7,094 nt of DNA from Planctomycetia bacterium (GTDB lineage: Bacteria; Planctomycetota; Planctomycetia; Gemmatales; Gemmataceae). Below are positions 1-5,093 of this stretch, one piece after another (the stretch's first letter is position 1; each line of letters starts with the position of its first letter). The notes beneath the pieces were generated by a model. It searched no databases. It was not told where the DNA came from and was given only the letters and a program-made list of their open reading frames with translations. The position numbers and the translations under genes were made by a program. The DNA is taken from positions 1 through 7,094 of the forward strand of contig JAKEEV010001123.1 of the NCBI GenBank assembly GCA_022616395.1, given 5' to 3'.

Positions 1-111
1 GTAGACGGAGGTGACCGAGACGGCGATGTCCTGCTCGGCGGCCTGGTAGGCGGCGTGGACACTCGTGCGGACGCCGCAGACGACCACGCTGAGCAGATCG
101 AGGCTCGACGC
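1..111 (-). CDS. Partial unidentified protein downstream of the capsid gene, cut by the left edge
   Basis: This frame is open from just after a TGA at 112-114 to the window edge, 37 codons, and I do not recognise the protein. It reads as plausible protein (SSLDLLSVVVCGVRTS, then HAAYQAAEQDIAVSV). 35 of its 37 codons end in G or C, far stronger than the other two minus-strand frames, so I think it is coding. It lies directly behind the major capsid gene, where a tailed-phage operon usually carries a head-tail connector or another morphogenesis protein; that is context only. The start is unclear. The only plausible start in frame is GTG at 85-87, with no good ribosome binding site. A different GTG at 138-140 overlaps the capsid stop by 4 nt (GTGA), but it lies in another frame and would need a -1 shift to enter this one. 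A frameshift mutation, a sequencing error or an unusual start are all possible. Confidence 0.4.
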
Positions 112-136
112 TCACCCAGCGGTTCGCCAGGATTGG

Positions 137-1513
137 TCACGCGACGAGCAACTGATCGCACAGCACGAAGCTGGCCGAGTGTCGCGGGCCGGCGTCGATG
201 TGCTGGATTCCGCGAAGGTAGGTCATGTCGTTCTGAAGGGCCGTATCGCCCAGACCAGAGGCGAGGAACTCCATCACGCCCATTCGAGCCACGATCCAGT
301 CCGGGAAGTGACCGAGCAGAATGTAGGTGAGGTCAGTTCCGCTGCCCTTCACGCGCGTGTTCGACACCTGCGCGGAACGCACGACGCGCGTGCCGTAGAG
401 TTCCGCTGGCGGCCCGGATGCGGCCGAACGCATGTCTCGGAAGAGGAACGGACCCTTGCCGTCGCTGGCGCTGACGGCATCCGCGCGCCGATTCATGAGC
501 GCTGCGAACATCGCCTTGCGCATGACCCATGCAGTCGGTGCTTCGACCACATCGGGAAGCTTGCTCTCCATCGTCGCGATGTCGTTCGGCTGGAACGTAT
601 CTCCGTTGGCGCCGGGAGTGCTCGCGGTGTGAGTCGCGAGTCCGCTGTACGTAATCAGTCCCTTGATTTGCGTGCCACCCGTCCCTTCGAGCATCGCGAG
701 ATCGGCCTTCAGAGCCGCGGCACGAGCCATATCGAGCCGAACAAGCCCCTCCGCGCTCGGACTGGCGAAGCGAAGTAGCTCGTTGTTGAGCTTCACGAGC
801 ACGCCGAGCTTCTTCGCCTGAAGATCGAGGTTGCCGGTTGTCGGTTGACTCTCGGTGACGGCACTCCCTTCGCCCACCCAGTACGCGGTGCTCGCGCCGG
901 TGAGTTTGGGGAACTGCACTCGGCCGTTTGGCGGAAGCGCCACCTCTCTTGCACCTGCCGTGGCGAACACTTCGAGGCTGCGTTGCAGGTCGATGAGTTC
1001 TCCGAGCATCGGGAGCGGAACGAACGTGCCGCCCGCGGTCTCGGAAAGCGTGCCAAGAGCCTTTCGTCGAACATTGAGCTTTCGGCCAATCCAGTCGGCC
1101 TCGTCCGGGTCGAACTTCTCCGCGTGCGCGGTCATCTTCTGGTGAAGTTCCTCGCGCAGCCGCTGACCGTGCGGCTCGAAGACCGGCAAGTGAGCGCTGG
1201 CGATCGGCACCAGAAACGACTGCTGCCCGTGATGTGGAGAGAAGCCATAGCCCGCGTAGAGATCGCGCAGTTGTTGGTGCGTGTGAATCTCTTCCTTCGC
1301 CTGATCTGGACCAACGAAGCCCAGAGCGAACGCGGCCGCCTTCAGCACGCTGTAGCCGGCCGAGTCGTTGTACACTGGCCCCGCGGTCACCCACGGCACC
1401 CGCCGCTCGACGCGAGCCGCCTTCTCGACGGCATTCGCGGCCTGGTTTTCGATGAACGTCACGAGTTCGTCGCGTGACTGGAACTTGTCAGTCGGTACTG
1501 CAGTTGTGGACAT
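137..1513 (-). CDS. HK97-fold phage major capsid protein
   Basis: Major capsid protein of the HK97 family, which assembles into the icosahedral head shell around the portal. The chosen ATG gives 458 residues. It is supported by GAGGTG four nt upstream; a longer reading with a further 23 residues would start inside the low-complexity spacer and has no comparable site. Residues 1 to about 150 are charged and helical and correspond to the scaffold-like delta region removed by the prohead protease in this family. The shell domain begins at about 153 (LGTLSETAGGTFVPLPMLGE), a typical HK97-family opening. It continues through a conserved-looking segment at 208-245 (STAYWVGEGSAVTESQ, then LGVLVKLNNELL) and a C-terminal part at 360-458 (ELYGTRVV, GHFPDWIVARMGVMEF). 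Length is in the usual range for an uncleaved family member. The protease and portal genes lie upstream on the same strand, the classic head-gene order. The frame is intact. Confidence 0.93.
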   Translation of the reverse strand: MSTTAVPTDKFQSRDELVTFIENQAANAVEKAARVERRVPWVTAGPVYNDSAGYSVLKAAAFALGFVGPDQAKEEIHTHQQLRDLYAGYGFSPHHGQQSFLVPIASAHLPVFEPHGQRLREELHQKMTAHAEKFDPDEADWIGRKLNVRRKALGTLSETAGGTFVPLPMLGELIDLQRSLEVFATAGAREVALPPNGRVQFPKLTGASTAYWVGEGSAVTESQPTTGNLDLQAKKLGVLVKLNNELLRFASPSAEGLVRLDMARAAALKADLAMLEGTGGTQIKGLITYSGLATHTASTPGANGDTFQPNDIATMESKLPDVVEAPTAWVMRKAMFAALMNRRADAVSASDGKGPFLFRDMRSAASGPPAELYGTRVVRSAQVSNTRVKGSGTDLTYILLGHFPDWIVARMGVMEFLASGLGDTALQNDMTYLRGIQHIDAGPRHSASFVLCDQLLVA

Positions 1514-1517
1514 GAAA

Positions 1518-1523
1518 CACCTC
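1518..1523 (-). promoter_or_regulatory. Ribosome binding site of the capsid gene
   Basis: GAGGTG on the minus strand lies four nt before the ATG at 1511-1513. It decides the capsid start in favour of this ATG over the in-frame ATG 69 nt further upstream. Confidence 0.7.
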
Positions 1524-1543
1524 GTAGTTAGGGGAAAGGGTTG

Positions 1544-1602
1544 GACAGTGAACAGAAGACAGAGGACAGAAGACAGAGACACAGAGAACGGAGGACAGGA
1601 AG
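1544..1602. repeat. Purine-rich GACAGA-type low-complexity tract
   Basis: On the plus strand this stretch consists of variants of GACAGA, AGAGGACAGA and AGAACGGAGG. It contains an exact 13-nt direct repeat (ACAGAAGACAGAG at 1552-1564 and 1566-1578, 14-nt period). AACGGAGG at 1587-1594 is the inverse of CCTCCGTT at 1636-1643. From memory, such tracts occur between genes in Gemmata-type planctomycetes; this was not checked. On the capsid transcript it is a C/U-rich 5' leader. Confidence 0.7.
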
Positions 1603-1776
1603 CGGTTGTTCCGCGGAGCGCCCTCCCCCCACCCCCCTCCGTTTTGTCCTCTTCTCGTTTTTCTCATGATTTGTGGGGTTTTCTCACTTTGCGTTGCAAA
1701 GAGGTGGCCGTTATGGCCCCCAACTCCTTGAAAAGCTGGGTTTCCAGAAGGCCAGGGGTGGCCTTAATGGTGTGAC

Positions 1777-2358
1777 TCAGCGCCGCTCTACGCCATTCGC
1801 CTCGATCAGACCGCTCAACACGTCGTCGCGATCATCGGGAACGAGCGCCAGCCAGTCGCGAAGGGTTACATCGCGGATAAGTCCCTTTTGAAGTGCCACG
1901 GTCAGCGCGCTGGGGTTTTCAGGGATCGGCACCGCCGAGTATTCGAGCAAGTCCCACTCCGCGACGTGCAGTGAAGTGGAACCATCGCCTCGCGGAATGC
2001 GACGCGCCTTTCTCGGAACGAACCCAATCGACCAACCGCGAAGGATGCCTTGCTCGTAGAGCCGGAAGAGGTCTTCGGCGAACGGCACGCCCTCGGCGAA
2101 TCGCGTCTCGGCGACGATGCGCTTCGGTTGCACGTCGAGCCACTCGCAGATGCCAACCGGCGGAGTGCGAACCCGATCGTGAGCCCAGAGCACAATCGGG
2201 TTCATCATGAACTCGTCGAGGTTCTTCAAGCCGGTGGGCACGATCACATCGCCCGCCCGGTCAGGGTCGATTGTCGTGATGACGCTGCGAATCCGCATGC
2301 GTGCGGAATCGACATGCAGCGTGCGCGCGGCCGGATCGGCCCGGATGGATGGAGACAT
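1777..2358 (-). CDS. HK97-family prohead protease
   Basis: Serine protease of the HK97 prohead protease family, packaged in the procapsid, where it removes the N-terminal delta region of the capsid protein and then digests itself. The chosen ATG gives 193 residues, a normal length, and is backed by AAGGAG five nt upstream; a further 26 upstream codons would be read from the palindrome. The family landmarks are in order: His60 in NPIVLWAHDR (53-62), Ser110 in GILRGWSIGF (104-113), and Glu139 in WDLLEYSAVPIPENP (135-149). These are the probable catalytic His, Ser and Glu, assigned by family pattern. The protein opens with MRIRSVITTIDPDRAGDVIVP at 21-41, the usual self-contained beta core. The gene sits between portal and capsid genes, as in HK97-like phages, 74 nt after the portal stop. 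The catalytic residues are intact, so it is probably active or only recently inactivated. Confidence 0.93.
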   Translation of the reverse strand: MSPSIRADPAARTLHVDSARMRIRSVITTIDPDRAGDVIVPTGLKNLDEFMMNPIVLWAHDRVRTPPVGICEWLDVQPKRIVAETRFAEGVPFAEDLFRLYEQGILRGWSIGFVPRKARRIPRGDGSTSLHVAEWDLLEYSAVPIPENPSALTVALQKGLIRDVTLRDWLALVPDDRDDVLSGLIEANGVERR

Positions 2359-2363
2359 GGTAA

Positions 2364-2369
2364 CTCCTT
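2364..2369 (-). promoter_or_regulatory. Ribosome binding site of the protease gene
   Basis: AAGGAG lies five nt before the ATG at 2356-2358 and fixes that start. It abuts the last base of the 29-bp palindrome at 2370, so the transcript stem-loop ends exactly where this site begins. Confidence 0.75.
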
Positions 2370-2450
2370 GGCGAACGGCCGGCGTGAGCCGGCTGGTGAG
2401 AGGATGGCGCTGAGATGACGACACCAGCCGGCTCACGCCGGCCGTTCGCC
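2370..2450. repeat. Perfect inverted repeat, 29-bp arms, at the portal-protease junction
   Basis: Arms at 2370-2398 and 2422-2450 are perfect reverse complements with a 23-nt loop (2399-2421). The core of the left arm is GAACGGCCGGCGTGAGCC. The portal stop codon (2433-2435) and its last five codons (GERPA) lie in the right arm, and the protease ribosome binding site starts directly beyond the left arm. There is no U-tract, so this is not a standard terminator. No transposase is present. It resembles REP/MITE-like palindromes, and the core pattern recurs in diverged form at 3773-3799. I believe similar units are frequent in Gemmata-type genomes, but I could not check that. Confidence 0.9.
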
Positions 2451-3668
2451 CTGTAATTCGGTTGGCAGAATCGGTTTGTCGAAGCGCGGGTCGGGGAAGG
2501 GATCAAGTCCGCGAGACTTCCGAATCTCGTTAAAGGTGCGAAGGCCAAGCCGGGCGTCGAGTTCATCGTCCTTTCGTCGCTGATCGAGATTTCGCGGAGA
2601 ACAGTCGGGGAAGTAGACCGCGACATCGGGTCCGTATCGACGCGCCAGATCGCGCGTGAGTGCTTGCCCGATCAGATCGAGCTTCGGCTGAATGGTTCCT
2701 TCGCAGAACATCACGCGCGCTCCGAACCAGATGTCTGCTCCCAGGCCCATGTTCTCCACCACGCCCGTGATTGGTGGAGGAACGCGAAACACCGCGAGGA
2801 TTTCGTCTCTCGTCATCTTCGACGAATTGAGAAAGTCCATCTCCGCGGGCGTGAGCGTCCACGGACTCGCCTTCAAACCTTGTTCGAGGATCAGCGGCCG
2901 GTGCCAGTTATCGCGACCGGCGAACTTCGCGGAAATCTTCTCTTCGAGTCGAGTCACGGTCTGGTCGGTGAGCATTTGCTCCGTCTGAATCACCACGCCC
3001 GGCCGCTGACCGGCGAGGAACGTCTGGTATCGCGACTTCAGCAACTCGGTGTTCGCATCCACCGTCAGCGCGTTGGCTTGAAGTGGCGACAGACCGTAAT
3101 GCGGATCGAGCGGGTTGGGATACTTCAGGTGAATCACTTCATCTGGACCGAATGTCTCCGCGGGCATACCCGGAGCGGCCACCTGATACGCCTTCACGAA
3201 ACTCTGAGCATCCGGCACGATCCGCACCCACGGAGTCGGGATGAGCCAGATTTCCCCCGGAGCCGCCAGTCGGGTATCACCGACCGATTGAGGAGCAACA
3301 TACCAGAAGCAATTTCCAGTGAGTTCGAGATACACAACCGTGAGGTACCACAATTCCCACGGCGTGAGCCACGGATTCGGCCGGTCGAGTAACCGACAGA
3401 GCGCGTGCGTGTGCGGAAGGGCTGTTTGCTCGTGCTCGGCTTGCCCGGTGTTCATGTAAAGGAACGGCTTGTGCCGAGCGGCCTCCTGAGCGATGGCATT
3501 CACCGCGGCATAGACCCACGAGCGATAGTTGCGCAGTTGCTCCGCGGGGTCATCGTGCCACCAACCGGCCGCGGGATAAGGCGGCGCGAACACGCTGGCG
3601 ATTCGCGGAGGAGGAGTCTTCGGCGGCGACCGCCGGAGAGCTTTCAGAATGCGAGAGAAGAACGGCAT
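2433..3668 (-). CDS. HK97-type phage portal protein
   Basis: Portal protein of the HK97/lambda-type portal family. It forms the dodecameric ring at one vertex of the head through which DNA is packaged and to which the tail connects. The chosen ATG gives 411 residues, normal for the family, with GGAGGT three nt upstream; a longer reading by 24 codons would run into the palindrome. Family features include the N-terminal helix around SWVYAAVNAIAQEAARHKPF (50-69), the LLDRPNPWLTPWELWYL segment (93-109) and ELTGNCFWYV (115-124). EVIHLKYPNPLDPHYGLSPL (177-196) is the hallmark portal motif. The central stem and crown region includes SSKMTRDEILAVFRVPP (282-298) followed by GLGADIWFGARVMF (308-321). 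The C-terminal clip/tail segment contains LGLRTFNEIRKSRGLDPFPD (374-393). The last five residues (GERPA) and the stop are encoded by the palindromic repeat, so the natural C-terminus may have been replaced. It lies upstream of protease and capsid in standard head order. Confidence 0.95.
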   Translation of the reverse strand: MPFFSRILKALRRSPPKTPPPRIASVFAPPYPAAGWWHDDPAEQLRNYRSWVYAAVNAIAQEAARHKPFLYMNTGQAEHEQTALPHTHALCRLLDRPNPWLTPWELWYLTVVYLELTGNCFWYVAPQSVGDTRLAAPGEIWLIPTPWVRIVPDAQSFVKAYQVAAPGMPAETFGPDEVIHLKYPNPLDPHYGLSPLQANALTVDANTELLKSRYQTFLAGQRPGVVIQTEQMLTDQTVTRLEEKISAKFAGRDNWHRPLILEQGLKASPWTLTPAEMDFLNSSKMTRDEILAVFRVPPPITGVVENMGLGADIWFGARVMFCEGTIQPKLDLIGQALTRDLARRYGPDVAVYFPDCSPRNLDQRRKDDELDARLGLRTFNEIRKSRGLDPFPDPRFDKPILPTELQGERPA

Positions 3669-3671
3669 GGG

Positions 3672-3677
3672 ACCTCC
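3672..3677 (-). promoter_or_regulatory. Ribosome binding site of the portal gene
   Basis: GGAGGT lies three nt before the ATG at 3666-3668. The spacing is short but the match is strong, and it selects this start over the ATG 72 nt further upstream, which lies in the palindrome region. Confidence 0.65.
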
Positions 3678-3698
3678 AGAACTTGGCGAAAACAGGCG

Positions 3699-3775
3699 GG
3701 TTTGTGAGCGTCGCGGCGTAAGCCCGACGGTGCGCGTCAAATACCGTCGGGCTTACGCCGCGACGCTCACAAACC
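3699..3775. repeat. Perfect inverted repeat, 33-bp arms, upstream of the portal gene
   Basis: Arms at 3699-3731 and 3743-3775 are perfect reverse complements around an 11-nt loop (GCGCGTCAAAT). The left-arm core GCGGCGTAAGCCCGACGGTG resembles GCCGGCGTGAGCCGGCTGGTG of the palindrome at 2370-2450, so the two are probably related. CTTGGCGAA precedes both (3682-3690 and 2367-2375, the second copy overlapping that left arm). The stop codon of the 89-aa gene (3767-3769) lies inside the right arm. No transposase or U-tract is present. On the transcript it would form a very stable stem-loop between that stop and the portal ribosome binding site. Confidence 0.9.
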
Positions 3776-4036
3776 ATCGGCTGACGCTGGCCGCTCGCCC
3801 GGTGTGTCAGATTGGCCCTGCTTGGACGGAAGCAGTTGTTCCACGGGTATCGGATCAGCGACCTGGCGGTAACCCAAACAGTGAAGGATATGCAGCACCT
3901 CGCGCCACGTCGGGTAGCGTCGGCAGAACCGCTTCTGGTAGGCTGCTATCGCCAGGAGGAATTCTGTTTCTGCCGAGGTAATCTCGGCTCCATCGAAAAA
4001 CGGCGAGTACGATGTATACTCCGACCACTTGGCCAT
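3767..4036 (-). CDS. 89-aa protein of unknown function at the head of the capsid cassette
   Basis: I do not recognise a named family. The ATG at 4034-4036 has an excellent ribosome binding site (GGGAGGAA, five nt away), so expression is likely. Residues 22-37 (AETEFLLAIAAYQKRF) look like an amphipathic helix. They are followed by a basic turn (CRRYPTW, 38-44) and a second helix-like segment (REVLHILHCLGYRQ, 45-58), a helix-turn-helix-like layout or a small helical bundle. I recall small planctomycete proteins with a PTW-EVL-LGYR pattern, unverified. There is no signal peptide or membrane segment. Residues 80-89 (GERPASADGL) are encoded by a diverged copy of the palindromic repeat plus the first bases of the 33-bp palindrome. 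The gene stands where a terminase large subunit gene usually precedes the portal, but at 89 residues with no ATPase or nuclease motif it is not one. It could be a small DNA-binding or head-accessory protein; this is context only. Confidence 0.72.
   Translation of the reverse strand: MAKWSEYTSYSPFFDGAEITSAETEFLLAIAAYQKRFCRRYPTWREVLHILHCLGYRQVADPIPVEQLLPSKQGQSDTPGERPASADGL
3773..3799. repeat. Diverged third copy of the 29-bp repeat arm
   Basis: Read on the plus strand, this stretch aligns with the right arm of the 2370-2450 palindrome (2423-2450). Over the 22 bases ending CTCGCC/TTCGCC there are three mismatches, plus one gap nearer the start. It lies at the 3' end of the 89-aa coding sequence and abuts and slightly overlaps the 33-bp palindrome. 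The base matching the portal TGA has changed so that the codon reads TCA (Ser), which lets translation continue to the next TGA. Confidence 0.65.
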
Positions 4037-4041
4037 TAGCG

Positions 4042-4049
4042 TTCCTCCC
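4042..4049 (-). promoter_or_regulatory. Ribosome binding site of the 89-aa gene
   Basis: GGGAGGAA lies five nt before the ATG at 4034-4036, the strongest such site in the window. It fixes this start over the in-frame ATG 105 nt upstream. Confidence 0.75.
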
Positions 4050-4110
4050 GAAGAGAGCGGAAGGAATGCGTTTCTCCCGGCTCTACCAATCGCCTTCCAA
4101 ACAGACGGGA

Positions 4111-4154
4111 CCGGACGGGGGATCGGGTACCCTGCGATCAACTCCCCCGTCCGG
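4111..4154. repeat. Inverted repeat with 12-bp arms in the divergent spacer (first)
   Basis: CCGGACGGGGGA at 4111-4122 is perfectly repeated in reverse at 4143-4154 around a 20-nt loop. The loop contains GGGTACCC at 4125-4132, and GATCG/CGATC (4121-4125, 4135-4139) forms an alternative inner pairing. It lies 75 nt upstream of the minus-strand 89-aa start. It could be a leader hairpin, an operator, or the relic of a palindromic repeat. No U-tract follows on either strand. Confidence 0.75.
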
Positions 4155-4172
4155 CGAACGGAGGTGGCTGCC

Positions 4173-4202
4173 TTCCGGTCAGTTGAGCGAAACTGACCGG
4201 AA
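4173..4202. repeat. Inverted repeat with 12-bp arms in the divergent spacer (second)
   Basis: TTCCGGTCAGTT at 4173-4184 and AACTGACCGGAA at 4191-4202 are perfect inverse copies around a 6-nt loop (GAGCGA). On the plus strand it is followed by TTGAAATTTTG, so it has some look of a Rho-independent terminator. However, no plus-strand gene is visible upstream for it to end. It sits just before the AT-rich promoter-like stretch, so an operator is equally possible. Confidence 0.75.
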
Positions 4203-4210
4203 TTGAAATT

Positions 4211-4238
4211 TTGTACACTTAATATATATGCGTATACT
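4211..4238 (+). promoter_or_regulatory. Candidate promoter for the exported-protein genes
   Basis: TTGTAC (4211-4216) and TATACT (4233-4238) are separated by 16 nt within the only strongly AT-rich island of the window. They lie about 90 nt upstream of the methyltransferase start. A minus-strand pair, TTCACA with TATTAA at 17-nt spacing, can be read in the same island, so it could fire in either direction. Planctomycete promoters are poorly matched by the E. coli consensus. Confidence 0.35.
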
Positions 4239-4328
4239 ATCTGTGAATGTCAACCTCTTCGCGCGATTTTTTTCGATTTCGTCGGTAACATGGGTTGGGA
4301 AAGATCAGAACCCTTGCCGGAGAAAACG

Positions 4329-5093
4329 ATGAACCGCTGGCTTCTGGTTGGACTCGCGGGGCTTGTGGCGATGCTCGTCGGCGGAGTGAGCCTCGCGGAC
4401 GAGCCTCCGAAGAAGCGCGCGAAACCGAAGTACGAATACCGCGACAAACACGACCCCAACGGCATCGGCAAGTTCTACATGGACCGCGAGATTGCGCGGG
4501 TGATGAGCTATCAGGGCGCGAGCTGGCTGGAACGCAAGGAGCGCGTCGAGGAAGAAGCCCCGGCGAAGCTCATCAAGGCTCTGGAGATCAAGGAAGGGAT
4601 GGTCATCGCGGACGTGGGTGCGGGGAGCGGTTACCACTGCTTCCTGATGTCGCCGCTGGTTGGCAAGAAAGGAAAGATCATCGCCAGCGACATTCAACAG
4701 GAGATGCTCGACCTCATCATCAAGAAGGCCAAAGAGAAAAAGGTGACGAACATTGAGACGGTCAAAGGCACCGAGAAGGACCCGAAACTCCCTGTGGGGA
4801 AGGTTGACCTCATACTGATGGTGGACGTGTACCACGAGTTCGAGTTTCCCTTTGAGATGACGGAGAAGTTGGTGGAGGCTCTTGCGCCCGGCGGGAGGTT
4901 GGTGTTCGTGGAGTTTCGTCTGGAAGACGACAAGGTGCCGATTCTGCTGGTTCACAAGATGAGCGAGCGGCAGGTACTCAAGGAGATGATGCCCTTCCCG
5001 GAGATGGAACACACCAAGACAGTCGGCACACTCCCGTGGCAACACGTCATCATCTTCACCAAGAAGCAAGAGAAGAAGGAGCCGAAGAAGTAG
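4329..5093 (+). CDS. Exported class I SAM-dependent methyltransferase
   Basis: Predicted methyltransferase with the Rossmann fold of class I enzymes; the substrate is unknown. The ATG gives 254 residues, preceded by GGAGA six nt upstream. The upstream extension from a TTG at 4203 is rejected because it has no such site and would bury the signal peptide. Residues 1-23 form a clear signal peptide (hydrophobic WLLVGLAGLVAMLVGGVSLA, likely cleavage before DEPP), so the enzyme should be periplasmic. Motif I for SAM binding is DVGAGSGYH (95-103), followed by ASDIQQEML (119-127) with acidic Asp121. Motif II-like LILMVDVYHEF (161-171) and the post-motif LAPGGRLVFVEFR (185-197) complete the core. The VDVYHEF signature is typical of a group of exported methyltransferases that I recall from Planctomycetes and Bacteroidetes. 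The tail is lysine-rich. It is followed after 120 nt by the ricin-domain gene on the same strand. Confidence 0.9.
   Translation: MNRWLLVGLAGLVAMLVGGVSLADEPPKKRAKPKYEYRDKHDPNGIGKFYMDREIARVMSYQGASWLERKERVEEEAPAKLIKALEIKEGMVIADVGAGSGYHCFLMSPLVGKKGKIIASDIQQEMLDLIIKKAKEKKVTNIETVKGTEKDPKLPVGKVDLILMVDVYHEFEFPFEMTEKLVEALAPGGRLVFVEFRLEDDKVPILLVHKMSERQVLKEMMPFPEMEHTKTVGTLPWQHVIIFTKKQEKKEPKK

Larger units (their letters stand above)
1514..1776. other. 263-nt gene-free spacer between protease and capsid genes
   Basis: I see no convincing gene here. In the minus-strand transcript, the first part after the protease stop holds several small hairpins: AAGGCCA/TGGCCTT around a 4-nt loop at 1748-1765, CTGG/CCAG at 1736-1747, and CTTTGC/GCAAAG around a 3-nt loop at 1687-1701. 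None is followed by a U-tract, so none is a standard Rho-independent terminator. A pyrimidine-rich leader derived from the GACAGA tract follows, then the capsid ribosome binding site. The spacer is unusually long for a phage head operon and could hold a promoter or RNA-processing signal that raises capsid expression, but I cannot point to a clear -35/-10 pair. Confidence 0.6.

Noticed and set aside
65..778. 237-codon plus-strand open frame
   Set aside because: It lies opposite the capsid gene in high-GC DNA and has an Arg/His/Ser-rich composition typical of an antisense shadow. The capsid frame has a recognisable family pattern and ribosome binding site.
333..1394. 353-codon minus-strand open frame in an alternative frame within the capsid gene
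   Set aside because: Its composition is dominated by Arg, Ser and Gly, as expected from reading a GC-rich gene out of frame.
845..1477. 210-codon plus-strand open frame
   Set aside because: Antisense shadow of the capsid gene with no ribosome binding site or recognisable domain.
1544..1602. CRISPR-like array in the GACAGA tract
   Set aside because: The repeat unit is only 13-14 nt, the copies are contiguous, and there are no unique spacers.
1748..1765. Hairpin AAGGCCA/TGGCCTT as a terminator after the protease gene
   Set aside because: The stem is short, no U-tract follows on the minus strand, and the capsid gene follows on the same strand.
1712..1774. 20-codon plus-strand frame starting MAPNSLKSW with an AGAGGTGG sequence upstream
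   Set aside because: Too short, no family match, and inside a spacer transcribed from the other strand. The purine match could be chance.
2664..3392. 242-codon plus-strand open frame
   Set aside because: Antisense of the portal gene, rich in Arg and His, with no supporting signals.
2370..3775. Ends of a composite transposon formed by the two palindromes
   Set aside because: Each palindrome is self-contained with its own inverse arm. The segment between them carries only the portal gene and no transposase, and no flanking duplication was seen.
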